Assembly (NCBI GenBank): GCA_049610385.1
Contig: JBMYZL010000006.1
Span: 62,001 to 126,000, forward strand
Direction: 5' to 3'
From: JBMYZL01 sp049610385
GTDB taxonomy: Bacteria; Bacteroidota; Bacteroidia; Flavobacteriales_D; Sanyastnellaceae
Length of the DNA: 64,000 bases
Below the pieces are notes generated by a model. That model had not been told where the DNA came from, did not search any database, and saw only the letters and a list, made by a program, of their open reading frames with translations. How positions within the stretch are numbered: position 1 is the first letter of the stretch; each line of letters opens with the position of its first letter. Below, one piece after another: positions 17,800-26,461 of this stretch. Made by a program: the position numbers and the translations under genes.

Positions 17800-17807
17800 T
17801 ACCTTCG
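17800..17807 (+). promoter_or_regulatory. Candidate -7 box of the RecD-like helicase gene
   Basis: TACCTTCG ending six bases before the ATG at 17814. Confidence 0.42.
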
Positions 17808-17813
17808 CAGGGA

Positions 17814-19262
17814 ATGCATGAAAGCCCGGTCATAGAATTGTTGGAAGAACAAATCCTGTCGGCTTTTCCGCATGCACCGACTTCTGGTCAAAGCGAATTG
17901 ATTCATGCTTTTGCGCGGTTTGTTTATTCTGGAAAGCCACGATGCTCGTTGGTTGTAAAAGGTTATGCGGGCACGGGAAAAACCACAGCCATAGGGGCTT
18001 TTGTCCGGGTGCTGGCAGAAAGGCAAGTGCCTGTTGTTTTGCTGGCGCCCACAGGTCGGGCGGCCAAGGTGATGCAATCCTACTCGGGCATGGAAGCTTC
18101 GACCATCCACCGCGCCATTTACCATCCCCAAAAAACCCGCGATGGCGCTGTGGGACAAACCCTGGCACCCAACCTAAGGCGCAGGGCCATTTTCATTGTA
18201 GACGAAGCATCGATGATCGGTGAAGGTGGTGTGCGGGGTGCAGATGATTTCGCTTACCGGAGTCTTCTGGATGATCTCATGGAATATGTCTACGGAGGCG
18301 AGGGATGTCGGCTGGTTTTGGTGGGCGATGATGCGCAGCTCCCACCCGTCGGTGCAGATGAAAGTCCGGCCTTGCAATTGAACCGATTGCAACGTGAATT
18401 TGCGCTGACGGCAGCTTCCATTCGGCTGACCGACGTGGTTCGTCAGGAACTCGACAGCGCCATCCTGTTGAATGCCCATCACCTGCGCTTGCAATTGGAA
18501 GCAGACCAAACCGGTTTCCCCCAACTCCACCCCGGTGTGGGTTTGGTTCGCCTCAATGGGAATGATCTACAAGAAACCCTGGAAGACTTGTACAACCGGC
18601 ATGGCCAGGAAGGCGTCGTTGTGGTGACCCGATCCAACAAGCGTGCGAACTTGTTCAACCAACAAATCAGAACGCGAATTCTGTGGCAGGAGGGGGACTT
18701 GACAGGTGGTGATCGGTTGATGGTTGTGCGGAACAATTACCATTGGCTTTCGGGGAATGACCAAATTGACTCTTCCCTCATCGCCAACGGCGATGCCCTG
18801 GAAATTGTGCGCATTATTCGCCGTTTTGAGCGATACGGCGCCCAATTTGCTGATGCCGAAGTCCGCATGCCCGATTGGCCCGATCATGACCCCTTTGAGG
18901 TTTGTATCCACTTGAGTTTGCTCCACGCTGATTTGCCAGCCATCCCGCACGCGGAAATGGAGGCCCTGTTCCATGCCATCTCAGAGGACCATGTTGATCT
19001 CGGAAGCCGATCGCGCATTCGGAAGGCTGTGCAGGGCGATCGCTGTTATCAAGCGTTGCAAGTCAAGTTTGCTTGGGCCCTCACATGTCACAAAGCCCAG
19101 GGAGGACAATGGCCTGCCGTGGTGGTCGATCAAGGGTACATCACCGAAGAAATGCTCGATCGTTCCCTGCTGCGTTGGTTCTACACGGCCTTCACCCGAG
19201 CCCAGAGCGAACTCTATTTGCTCAATTTCCACGACTCCTTTTTTGAAACCAGCGATCATTAA
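17814..19262 (+). CDS. RecD-like ATP-dependent DNA helicase
   Basis: 482 residues of superfamily 1B. Walker A is KGYAGTGKTT, motif II is FIVDEASMIGE, motif III is LVLVGDDAQLPPVG. The C-terminal UvrD_C_2 block contains WALTCHKAQGGQW and RWFYTAFTRAQSELYLLNF. It lacks the long N-terminal helix-hairpin-helix region of RecD2, so it is a short stand-alone form common in Bacteroidota. Probable role: 5'-3' unwinding in repair. The start at 17814 agrees with conserved MHESPVIELLEEQI and with a -7-like box just upstream; an earlier in-frame extension looks non-coding. Confidence 0.88.
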   Translation: MHESPVIELLEEQILSAFPHAPTSGQSELIHAFARFVYSGKPRCSLVVKGYAGTGKTTAIGAFVRVLAERQVPVVLLAPTGRAAKVMQSYSGMEASTIHRAIYHPQKTRDGAVGQTLAPNLRRRAIFIVDEASMIGEGGVRGADDFAYRSLLDDLMEYVYGGEGCRLVLVGDDAQLPPVGADESPALQLNRLQREFALTAASIRLTDVVRQELDSAILLNAHHLRLQLEADQTGFPQLHPGVGLVRLNGNDLQETLEDLYNRHGQEGVVVVTRSNKRANLFNQQIRTRILWQEGDLTGGDRLMVVRNNYHWLSGNDQIDSSLIANGDALEIVRIIRRFERYGAQFADAEVRMPDWPDHDPFEVCIHLSLLHADLPAIPHAEMEALFHAISEDHVDLGSRSRIRKAVQGDRCYQALQVKFAWALTCHKAQGGQWPAVVVDQGYITEEMLDRSLLRWFYTAFTRAQSELYLLNFHDSFFETSDH

Positions 19263-19280
19263 ACAGCCTGGACAAGAATC

Positions 19281-19308
19281 AAAAAAAACGGCACCCCAAG
19301 GGATGCCG
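19281..19308 (-). terminator. Terminator of ndk
   Basis: Minus-strand stem CGGCATCCC with GGGGTGCCG (one wobble), a TT loop, then eight T. It lies in the convergent gap between the helicase gene and ndk. Confidence 0.8.
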
Positions 19309-19336
19309 CTTTCGCAGTCTGCGTTTCAAGAACGAA

Positions 19337-19756
19337 TCAGGCCAACTCGCGAGCACTGAAGTAAAATGAGCCTTCAATCGCTGCGTTCTCATCGCTGTCC
19401 GAGCCATGCACTGCATTGGCAGCAATGGATTCCGCGAAATCCGCACGAATGGTGCCTGGGGCAGCTTCCGCAGGATTTGTGGCGCCAATGAGGTCACGGA
19501 AATCCGCTACGGCATTGTCTTTTTCAAGAATGGCAGCGACGATGGGTCCGCTGCTCATGTACTCAGTCAATTCACCGAAGAATGGACGCTCGCTGTGAAC
19601 AGCATAAAATGCCTGTGCATCAGCAAGGGACAATTGCGTCCACTTCATTGCCTTGATGGAGAAGCCTGCTTCGATGATGCGATCAATGATTTTGCCTGTA
19701 TGACCAGCGCCTGTGGCGTCTGGCTTGATCATGGTGAAAGTCCGATTGGTGGCCAT
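19337..19756 (-). CDS. ndk: Nucleoside diphosphate kinase
   Basis: 139 residues from ATG 19756 (ATNRTFTMIKPDAT). The catalytic histidine lies in NAVHGSDSDENA, and the substrate region reads RDLIGATNPAEAAPGTIR. It balances NTP pools by a phospho-histidine mechanism. The frame runs 12 codons upstream, but an exact TATTTTTG box lies there 33 bases before the ATG. Confidence 0.97.
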   Translation of the reverse strand: MATNRTFTMIKPDATGAGHTGKIIDRIIEAGFSIKAMKWTQLSLADAQAFYAVHSERPFFGELTEYMSSGPIVAAILEKDNAVADFRDLIGATNPAEAAPGTIRADFAESIAANAVHGSDSDENAAIEGSFYFSARELA

Positions 19757-19789
19757 CGTTTTCGTTTTTGGATTTGCTTTTTTGCGCGG

Positions 19790-19797
19790 CAAAAATA
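19790..19797 (-). promoter_or_regulatory. Candidate -7 box of ndk
   Basis: TATTTTTG on the minus strand, an exact TAnnTTTG match, 33 bases before the ndk ATG. The leader is unusually T/A-rich. Confidence 0.5.
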
Positions 19798-19838
19798 CAT
19801 TGAACTCCAGCGAAATCCATGGAATTCGCAGATTCTTC

Positions 19839-19846
19839 TATCTTGG
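19839..19846 (+). promoter_or_regulatory. Candidate -7 box of the PspC-like gene
   Basis: TATCTTGG ending four bases before ATG 19851. The surrounding sequence closely parallels that before the E1 dehydrogenase gene (CTATTTTCGCCTCATGA). Confidence 0.4.
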
Positions 19847-19850
19847 CCTC

Positions 19851-20042
19851 ATGAGTTCCAACCGACATGTGCTTCGGAGGCCCCGTCATGGACGGGCCAT
19901 CGCCGGGGTTTTGGCTGGCATCGCTCGGTTTTATGGCATTGGGGTCACACCGTTGCGGTTGCTGGTGTTCATTTTGGCCTTGGCCTTTGGCACAGGCATT
20001 TTGGCCTATCTCATCGCTTGGGCCATCATTCCCGAAGAATGA
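19851..20042 (+). CDS. PspC domain small membrane protein
   Basis: 63 residues: a basic start (RHVLRRPRHGRAIAGVLAGI), then an amphipathic helix and one membrane segment (LLVFILALAFGTGILAYLIAWAII). This matches the PspC fold of about 60 residues. PspC proteins take part in envelope-stress signalling in some bacteria; stand-alone copies are common and uncharacterised. The stop overlaps the GNAT start by ATGA, so the two are coupled. A -7-like box ends four bases before the ATG. Confidence 0.85.
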   Translation: MSSNRHVLRRPRHGRAIAGVLAGIARFYGIGVTPLRLLVFILALAFGTGILAYLIAWAIIPEE

Positions 20043-20602
20043 TCGCGGGCATTCCCGACCCACCTCCACCGAGTAAGCGCCTCACCTTCAGCCGTTGGGA
20101 CATCCGTGAAGATGCAGACCGACTGGCTTTCTTTTTGATGTGTTGTGACGCCGAGGTGATGAAATACGTGGACCCCGGGCGACGCCATGCCTCCGTGCCA
20201 GATGTTGTTTCTATGCTTGAAAAAGACCCGCCCTTCGAAGCATTCGGATATGGCTTCTGGATTGTCCGGCTGCGCGAAACAGGGCAGATCATTGGCACGT
20301 GTGGCATGAAGCGGCGTGAAATCTTGTTGCAGGACGAACCCCGCGAAGCCATGGAAGCCACCGAGTTCGGCTATCTCTACAAACGGCAATTTTGGGGAAA
20401 CGGTTTTGCCACAGAAGCTGCAAAAGCTGTGGTTCAATGGGCGGATGAAGCGGGGCTAGAAACCTTGTGGGCCAGGGTCTTGCCACCTCATCACAAAAGC
20501 ATGCATGTGTTGCAAAAGGTGGGATTCGAATTTCACCAATTCGGACCGGCTAGTTTGGATCATGAACACATCTTTCGTCGCCCACGTTGGGGCGCCAAAT
20601 GA
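20039..20602 (+). CDS. GNAT family N-acetyltransferase (RimJ-like)
   Basis: 187 residues of the RimJ/RimL-like group. RLTFSRWDIREDADRLAFFL is the usual first strand-helix. FWIVRLRETGQIIGTCGM and the acetyl-CoA loop RQFWGNGFATEAAKAV follow, ending with HHKSMHVLQKVGFEF. The acceptor cannot be predicted. It is translationally coupled to the PspC-like gene by a 4-base overlap. Confidence 0.88.
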   Translation: MIAGIPDPPPPSKRLTFSRWDIREDADRLAFFLMCCDAEVMKYVDPGRRHASVPDVVSMLEKDPPFEAFGYGFWIVRLRETGQIIGTCGMKRREILLQDEPREAMEATEFGYLYKRQFWGNGFATEAAKAVVQWADEAGLETLWARVLPPHHKSMHVLQKVGFEFHQFGPASLDHEHIFRRPRWGAK

Positions 20603-20618
20603 ATCCGACAATGCGCCC

Positions 20619-20626
20619 TATTTTTG
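20619..20626 (+). promoter_or_regulatory. Candidate -7 box of rocD (leaderless)
   Basis: TATTTTTG, an exact TAnnTTTG match, followed by TCAT and then the ATG. Transcription would begin at or next to the start codon. It lies in the 28-base gap after the GNAT gene. Confidence 0.55.
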
Positions 20627-20630
20627 TCAT

Positions 20631-21905
20631 ATGCAGCAATTGAATTCCGCCGAATTGATGGCCCTGGAGAACAACCACGGAGCCCACAATTACCATCCTC
20701 TTCCCGTTGTTCTGGACCGTGGCGAAGGTGTTCATGTATGGGATGTAGAAGGCAAACGTTACTATGATTTTTTGAGCGCGTACTCTGCTGTTAATCAAGG
20801 ACATTGTCACCCTCATATTGTCCAAGCCATGGTCAGGCAAACCCAGAAGCTCACCCTGACTTCTCGTGCATTTTACAACTCCAAACTTGGGCCTTACGAG
20901 AAGTACATCACCACCTATTTTGGCTATGACAAGGTGCTGCCCATGAATTCAGGTGCTGAAGCAGTCGAGACAGCTGTAAAAATCGCCCGCAAGTGGGCCT
21001 ACGATGTGAAAGGGATTCCGGCAGGTGAAGCCAAAATCATCACCGCCCAGGAGAACTTTCATGGCCGAACCACGACCATTGTGAGCTTCAGCACGGATGG
21101 GGATTCGACAGGTGGATTTGGCCCCTTTACCCCCGGGTTTGAGGTCATCCCGTATAACGATACTGATGCCCTTTCTGTCGCACTAAAAGATCCGAATGTT
21201 GCGGCTTTTTTGGTGGAACCCATCCAAGGCGAAGCTGGGGTCAATACCCCGAATGACAGTTACATGCAACAAGTGGCTGCGCTTTGCAAGGAGTCCGGCG
21301 TGCTGTTTATTGCAGATGAAATTCAGACAGGCATTGCGCGCACCGGTGCCTTGTTGGCCACATGCGGCGAATGCAATTGTGAGGGACATTGCGAGCAACA
21401 GCCCGATACTTTCGCAAAGGCGGATATTTTGATTTTGGGCAAAGCGCTCAGCGGAGGCGCATACCCCGTTTCAGCCGTGCTTGCCGATGATGCCATCATG
21501 GGGGTCATTCATCCCGGCCAACATGGCTCGACCTTTGGCGGAAACCCTGTGGCTGCCGAAGTGGCCATCGCCGCATTGGAAGTGGTACAAAATGAACACC
21601 TTGCCCAAAACGCACGTCAGCTCGGCAAGAAGTTCAGAGCCGCGATGCGAGCATTGATGAAGGAAACACAGATGATTTCTTTGGTGCGGGGCCGTGGCTT
21701 GTTGAACGCCATTGTCATCAATGATTCCCCTGACAGTTCAACCGCTTGGGACCTTTGCGTGGCCTTGGCTGAAAATGGTTTGTTGGCCAAACCGACACAC
21801 GGCAACATCATTCGCTTCGCCCCGCCATTGGTCATGACGGAAGCGCAATTGGATGAATGCATTGACATCATCAGGAAAACCATCTTGGCTCATCCAAAAG
21901 CTTGA
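20631..21905 (+). CDS. rocD: Ornithine--oxo-acid transaminase
   Basis: 424 residues of class III PLP aminotransferases, closest to ornithine delta-aminotransferase. Conserved blocks are NYHPLPVVLDRGEGVHVWDV, MNSGAEAVETAVKIARKW, FHGRTTTIVS, the Asp of FIADEIQTGIARTG and the PLP lysine in LILGKALSGGAYPVS, then HGSTFGGNP. A cysteine-rich insert (CGECNCEGHCEQQPDTFAKA) sits between GIARTG and the PLP lysine. It transfers the delta-amino group of ornithine to 2-oxoglutarate. The frame continues upstream inside the GNAT gene, but homology and the -7 box favour ATG 20631. Confidence 0.93.
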   Translation: MQQLNSAELMALENNHGAHNYHPLPVVLDRGEGVHVWDVEGKRYYDFLSAYSAVNQGHCHPHIVQAMVRQTQKLTLTSRAFYNSKLGPYEKYITTYFGYDKVLPMNSGAEAVETAVKIARKWAYDVKGIPAGEAKIITAQENFHGRTTTIVSFSTDGDSTGGFGPFTPGFEVIPYNDTDALSVALKDPNVAAFLVEPIQGEAGVNTPNDSYMQQVAALCKESGVLFIADEIQTGIARTGALLATCGECNCEGHCEQQPDTFAKADILILGKALSGGAYPVSAVLADDAIMGVIHPGQHGSTFGGNPVAAEVAIAALEVVQNEHLAQNARQLGKKFRAAMRALMKETQMISLVRGRGLLNAIVINDSPDSSTAWDLCVALAENGLLAKPTHGNIIRFAPPLVMTEAQLDECIDIIRKTILAHPKA

Positions 21906-21950
21906 CCCCATTTGACTTCTGAAACACATGCCCCCAAGCGGTAGCTGAGT

Positions 21951-22928
21951 TCACAACCACCCGTGTGATTGCATCCAATCATCGTTGTAGACCTTCCCTA
22001 CGTAACGGGAGCCGTGATCATGAAAAAGGCAAACCACGACATCCGTGGGCCGAAGTTTGCTCTTGAGTTGACGCAGTCCTTGGAAGGTGGAGCCACAAGA
22101 ATACCCCAAGAACAGGCCTTCCTGACTGGCCAATTCTCGAGCGGCCAAAGCACCATCCTTGTCGGTGACTTTCTCGAAATGATCGATGACATCGAAATCC
22201 ACATTTTTCGGAATGATGTCCTCACCAACGCCCTCAGTAATGTAGGGGTAGATTTCAGATTCATCGAATTCCCCCGTTTCATGGAATTTCTTCAGAACGC
22301 TTCCGTAAGAATCAATGCCCCATATCTGGATGTTCGGATTTTTTTCCTTCAAAAATTTGGCGGTGCCACTGATGGTGCCGCCCGTGCCCACCCCCACTAC
22401 AAAGTGCGTGATTCGGCCCTCCGTTTGTGCCCAAATTTCAGGGCCTGTGGAGAGGTAATGGGCTTTGCGATTCGACAAGTTGTCATACTGGTTGCACCAG
22501 AAACTGTTTTCGATTTCAGCGTTACAACGGGCAGCGACACTGTAGTAACTGTCGGGATGTTCAGGTTCAACAGCAGTGGGGCATACATGAACTTCAGCCC
22601 CCATTGCCTTCAAGATATCAATCTTCTCTTTCGACTGCTTGTCACTCATGGTACAAATCAACTTGTAGCCCTTGACAGCGCAAGCGAGGGCCAAGCCCAT
22701 CCCAGTGTTCCCACTGGTGCATTCGATGATGGTGCCCCCTGGACGAATCAAACCCGAAGCTTCAGCGTCCTCAATCATTTGCAAGGCCATTCGATCCTTG
22801 ACACTGTGACCTGGGTTGAAATACTCGACTTTGGCAAGGATTTCACCCGGAATGTTTTCTGCAATGCGGTTGAGGCGAATCATCGGGGTTTCGCCTATGG
22901 CCTCTAGGATGTTGTTCAGAATGGGCAT
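21951..22928 (-). CDS. PLP-dependent cysteine synthase/cystathionine beta-synthase
   Basis: 325 residues of the beta-family PLP enzymes without CBS regulatory domains. The PLP lysine is in NPGHSVKDRMA; the substrate loop is CTSGNTGMGLALACAVKGY; the phosphate-binding loop is GVGTGGTISGTAKFL. The layout fits cysteine synthase or cystathionine beta-synthase of the Bacteroidota type; the two cannot be separated here. It converges with rocD and has its own TACCTTTG box in the 37-base gap after the permease gene. Confidence 0.9.
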   Translation of the reverse strand: MPILNNILEAIGETPMIRLNRIAENIPGEILAKVEYFNPGHSVKDRMALQMIEDAEASGLIRPGGTIIECTSGNTGMGLALACAVKGYKLICTMSDKQSKEKIDILKAMGAEVHVCPTAVEPEHPDSYYSVAARCNAEIENSFWCNQYDNLSNRKAHYLSTGPEIWAQTEGRITHFVVGVGTGGTISGTAKFLKEKNPNIQIWGIDSYGSVLKKFHETGEFDESEIYPYITEGVGEDIIPKNVDFDVIDHFEKVTDKDGALAARELASQEGLFLGYSCGSTFQGLRQLKSKLRPTDVVVCLFHDHGSRYVGKVYNDDWMQSHGWL

Positions 22929-22949
22929 GAATGCAGTCGAAAATCAAGA

Positions 22950-22957
22950 CAAAGGTA
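22950..22957 (-). promoter_or_regulatory. Candidate -7 box of the cysteine synthase-like gene
   Basis: TACCTTTG on the minus strand, an exact TAnnTTTG match, 21 bases before the ATG at 22928 and within the short gap behind the permease stop. Confidence 0.5.
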
Positions 22958-22965
22958 GGGCGAAC

Positions 22966-24474
22966 TCAGCGCATCCTGAGGGTTTGAGCAGGGTGGATTT
23001 GGGCGGAAGCCAAACCCGGAAGCCAAAGCATGGCAGCGCTCACCGCAAAAGCACCAAACTCCATCGCGAGCAACGCCGAAATTTCCAATTGAACGGGCAC
23101 ACAGTCCAAGTAGTATGCCGCTGCATCCAAACGCACAATCCCTGTGGAAGCCTGAAGGCCCACGAGGCCAAGACCAAGGGCATTGCCAAATGCAAAGCCC
23201 AAGCCCAAAATTCGGATGCCCTTCCAAAAAAAGATTCGTGTGACATCGCTCACATTCATGCCCAACGCGCGCAACATGCCCACCATCGGCCGCCGCTCCA
23301 AAATGATGATGAGCATGGCACTGGACATGTTGATGACCGCAATGAGCACCATCAAAACGATGATGATTTGGACATTCAGATCCAACATGCCCAACCAAGC
23401 AAACAAATCGGGCGAAGCAGCGACCACCGTCTTCGTTGTCCATCCAAAAGGCAAGGCAGAAAATGCTGCATCATCCACGACTTGCAAATCCTGAAAATCA
23501 GCAATGCGCAATTCATAGCCACTGGCACAGCGTTGCCATGCCCCCCCCGCATGCGTCACCTGCCAAATCCCATCGAGCCCTTTTTCCACCCAAGCCGTGT
23601 CCTGCCCCCAGCGTTCACCGCCATCCATCACCACCTCCAAACGAGTCCCAGGGGACAAAATGCTGCCATCGAAAGGACCTTCCCCTTGCCAAAGAATAGC
23701 TTCCTCCCCTGCGTGGCGCCAAATCACTTCCCCACGACAGGAACCGATTCCACGCGCCTGTATTTGGTCTTCAGAAGCAGTCACCAAAAGTTCCACGCCC
23801 CAACCTGCAGCCCGCTGTATATGAGCCTGAGGAATGAAGACAAATTCCTCATCAAACTCCAGCATGCCCGTATCATACAGGGCAACCAAGGTCAAAGTCC
23901 TGGGCCGGACATCCCCCCGATCTGAAATCAGGTAGACGGCCACACGATCCCCAAGCTCAATGCGCAACTGCTGGGCCAAAACACGGGAAAGCACCACCTC
24001 CTCCGCATCCACAGTCACCGGTAGGTTACCGGAAATCAAAGCGTCCTCGAGAAGGTGATTGTGGGCATCCGGGCCGATGCCTTTCAATATGACCCCTGAG
24101 AGCTCATCTGTCGTTTCACAAATCCCAGGGATGGTTGTGAATGGAGCCACATCCACGATGCCCTCGACTGCTGCCAATTGGGCCTCAACTTCTGCATCAC
24201 GAACAATCCAAGGCCGCGAAACATCTCCGTTCAAGACCGTGATGTGCGATTGGAAACCAATGGCCAAATCTTGAATCTCCCTCTGGAATCCCGTCACCAC
24301 AGCCAAAGCCAAAATCATCAACGCCACCCCCAAACCCACTCCAGCTGTTGCGAGTTGTACCACAGGACGCGACCATGACTTGGTGTTTTGTTCCTGCGAC
24401 AATCGCCACGCAATTTTTCGGGGCAGGCCCGATTGAATGCGTCTGTCTCCTCCCTTGGGATGATCTTCTTTCAC
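22966..24474 (-). CDS. LolC/LolE-type (FtsX) ABC transporter permease
   Basis: 502 residues from a GTG at 24474. One membrane segment near the N-terminus (AGVGLGVALMILALAVVTGF), a large periplasmic domain and three C-terminal segments give the LolC/E/FtsX topology; IAWRLSQE at the start is family-typical. LolCDE-type complexes move lipoproteins to the outer membrane; no ATPase gene is adjacent. The open frame runs to 24579, but the extra residues look non-coding. A TATTTTCG box ends four bases before the GTG, supporting this start. Confidence 0.86.
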   Translation of the reverse strand: MKEDHPKGGDRRIQSGLPRKIAWRLSQEQNTKSWSRPVVQLATAGVGLGVALMILALAVVTGFQREIQDLAIGFQSHITVLNGDVSRPWIVRDAEVEAQLAAVEGIVDVAPFTTIPGICETTDELSGVILKGIGPDAHNHLLEDALISGNLPVTVDAEEVVLSRVLAQQLRIELGDRVAVYLISDRGDVRPRTLTLVALYDTGMLEFDEEFVFIPQAHIQRAAGWGVELLVTASEDQIQARGIGSCRGEVIWRHAGEEAILWQGEGPFDGSILSPGTRLEVVMDGGERWGQDTAWVEKGLDGIWQVTHAGGAWQRCASGYELRIADFQDLQVVDDAAFSALPFGWTTKTVVAASPDLFAWLGMLDLNVQIIIVLMVLIAVINMSSAMLIIILERRPMVGMLRALGMNVSDVTRIFFWKGIRILGLGFAFGNALGLGLVGLQASTGIVRLDAAAYYLDCVPVQLEISALLAMEFGAFAVSAAMLWLPGLASAQIHPAQTLRMR

Positions 24475-24478
24475 GTGC

Positions 24479-24486
24479 CGAAAATA
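24479..24486 (-). promoter_or_regulatory. Candidate -7 box of the LolC/E-type permease
   Basis: TATTTTCG on the minus strand, ending four bases before the GTG start. Confidence 0.48.
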
Positions 24487-24550
24487 CGCGGACACAAAAA
24501 AAGTTGACTGGACAATCCCGGACTTCTTGTTGAACGTTGCAATTTGCATC

Positions 24551-25870
24551 ATGGACATGTTCTCTATCCTTTCGCGCAATGTTCAGTGGCCATCCCGGCG
24601 AACCTTATTCAAGGTCGGCTTGGGGCTCTGCGCCGGGTTGTGCTGGAGTTCGCCCCTGGCATGGGGCCAATCCATTCATGTCAAAGCCCGTTCAACCCCT
24701 GCTGGACGCGTGGGTCTGGGTCATGAGCAAATCCGTGAAATTTACACCGCACTCGGCAGCGGCCGTGCTCCGGTGGCAATCGTCGCGAACCACACTTCTG
24801 TGCTCTTCGCTGACATCGAGCATCGCCAGCCTGTTCATCTCGTGGACACCTTGCTGGGCCTGGGCGTGGATGTTCGCAAGGTGTTCGCCCCAGAGCATGG
24901 TTTCAGAGGAGATGCCGCCAATGGGGCGTTCATCGAAGATGGTATCGATGAAAAAACAGGTCTTCCGGTGATTTCTTTGCACGGGAAACACAAAAAACCC
25001 ACCCCGGAGATGTTGTCCGATGTGCGCGCCATCGTTTTTGACATTCAAGACGTGGGCGCCCGTTTCTACACCTACTTGAGCACTTTGGCCTTGTTGATGG
25101 AAGCTGCAGCGGAAAACGACAAATTGGTGCTGGTTTTGGACCGACCCAATCCCCATGCCCACCACATGGTGGGGCCCCTCCTCGAACCCGAAATGCAATC
25201 CTTTGTAGGCCATCTGCCCGTGCCCTTGGTTCATGGCATGACGCTGGGAGAGATGGCGCAAATGATCAACGGAGAAGGTTGGCTGCCGGGCGGAATCGCG
25301 TGTGATTTGGAAGTTGTTCCTTGCAAAAACTATGCCCATAGTGACATTTGGTTTCCTCCGATTGCTCCGAGTCCGAACTTGCCTTCTGCGGCCTCCATCG
25401 CCTTGTATCCATCGCTGTGTCTGTTCGAAGCTACAGCTGTCAGTGTGGGTCGAGGCACCCCATCACCATTTGAAATCATCGGTTACCCAGGTCATGCTGT
25501 GGGGTCTTTTGCCTTTGTTCCCGAGCCCATCACCGGTGCCGCTCCCCACCCGAAACATGAAGGTCGACAATGTACCGGCATCTCCCTGAAAACCGCTGGT
25601 GAAATCGCAATGCGCGAACCCGATGGTTTCTCTTGGTCCTGGTTGCTTTCCACCTTTGAACAGTGGTGCCTTGAAGGCCGTTCCAAAGAAAAGTTCTTTA
25701 CACAACCGGATTTCTTTGACAAGTTGGCCGGGACCCAATCCGTCCGCAACGCTTTGGAGGAAGGCGATGACTGGACGGCATTGGAATCCCAGTGGCTGAG
25801 CGCCCTCCAAAATTTCGACACCCAACGTCAACCCTATCTGTTGTATCCCATGCAACGCAATTCCCCTTGA
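24551..25870 (+). CDS. namZ: Exo-beta-N-acetylmuramidase NamZ (DUF1343)
   Basis: 439 residues with a signal peptide ending SPLAWGQ. The DUF1343 core is clear: VAIVANHTSVLF, RKVFAPEHGFRGDAANGA, SLHGKHKKPT, VFDIQDVGARFYTYLSTL and VLDRPNPHAHHMVGPLLEP. Characterised members release terminal MurNAc from peptidoglycan fragments during cell-wall recycling. ATG 24551 is chosen; another ATG is two codons downstream. A degenerate GCAATTTG box ends four bases before 24551. It is divergent from the LolC/E-type permease. Confidence 0.9.
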   Translation: MDMFSILSRNVQWPSRRTLFKVGLGLCAGLCWSSPLAWGQSIHVKARSTPAGRVGLGHEQIREIYTALGSGRAPVAIVANHTSVLFADIEHRQPVHLVDTLLGLGVDVRKVFAPEHGFRGDAANGAFIEDGIDEKTGLPVISLHGKHKKPTPEMLSDVRAIVFDIQDVGARFYTYLSTLALLMEAAAENDKLVLVLDRPNPHAHHMVGPLLEPEMQSFVGHLPVPLVHGMTLGEMAQMINGEGWLPGGIACDLEVVPCKNYAHSDIWFPPIAPSPNLPSAASIALYPSLCLFEATAVSVGRGTPSPFEIIGYPGHAVGSFAFVPEPITGAAPHPKHEGRQCTGISLKTAGEIAMREPDGFSWSWLLSTFEQWCLEGRSKEKFFTQPDFFDKLAGTQSVRNALEEGDDWTALESQWLSALQNFDTQRQPYLLYPMQRNSP

Positions 25871-25902
25871 CCGCGTTATCTTCACGCCCTCAACCTCGTC
25901 GC

Positions 25903-26430
25903 ATGAAGAAGATTCTGCCCCTCCTCCTGATCGGCCTTGCGGTCACTTTCTCCGCTTGTTACGAAGCGGATGAATTTGTGAATCCTGTGTTCAATTGCGA
26001 ATGTGGAAGCATGACATACAATGGCACAGAATTGCCGCTGAAGATGGCTGAAGCGATTGTACCCGACTCGCTGAATCCACTTTCACGCCGGTACCATTTG
26101 GTGGCCGATTTGCGCTCGGAAGCGGAGGTCAAGGAGCATGCCCCTGCGCGGGATCTGACCGTTTTCCTCCAGGTAGACACTTTGGACCAAAATGTGTTTT
26201 ACATCCCCGCTGATGGCATTCCGAATTTGATTCAAGAGATCGACCGCTCGGACACACTATTCGGCGGCGTGCGAGATTTTGTTGTGACCAATGGTGTGAT
26301 TCAGGTGACTCCGGCCTATCTGGGTGGAGCCGAGCCGGTGAACTTTCAATTTGAAATGCGCGAGGTGATTGATGGCGAACTCGTGGGCTTTGTGGTGCCT
26401 TTATCAGGCACCTTCACCGTTGAAATTTGA
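25903..26430 (+). CDS. Small lipoprotein of unknown function
   Basis: 175 residues opening MKKILPLLLIGLAVTFSAC, a lipoprotein signal with the acylated Cys at position 19. The mature part holds a second Cys pair (NCECGSMTYNG) and beta-strand-rich sequence. I do not recognise the family. The frame extends 37 codons upstream into the end of namZ; the lipobox fixes the start. It may be co-transcribed with namZ, 32 bases upstream. Confidence 0.72.
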   Translation: MKKILPLLLIGLAVTFSACYEADEFVNPVFNCECGSMTYNGTELPLKMAEAIVPDSLNPLSRRYHLVADLRSEAEVKEHAPARDLTVFLQVDTLDQNVFYIPADGIPNLIQEIDRSDTLFGGVRDFVVTNGVIQVTPAYLGGAEPVNFQFEMREVIDGELVGFVVPLSGTFTVEI

Positions 26431-26461
26431 GGTCGACCCCCGGGGCTTCTCCTCTCCGCTC

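Noticed and set aside
24475..24579. Extended N-terminus of the LolC/E-type permease from ATG codons up to 24579
   Set aside because: Sequence looks non-coding, runs into the namZ start and ignores the promoter box before GTG 24474.
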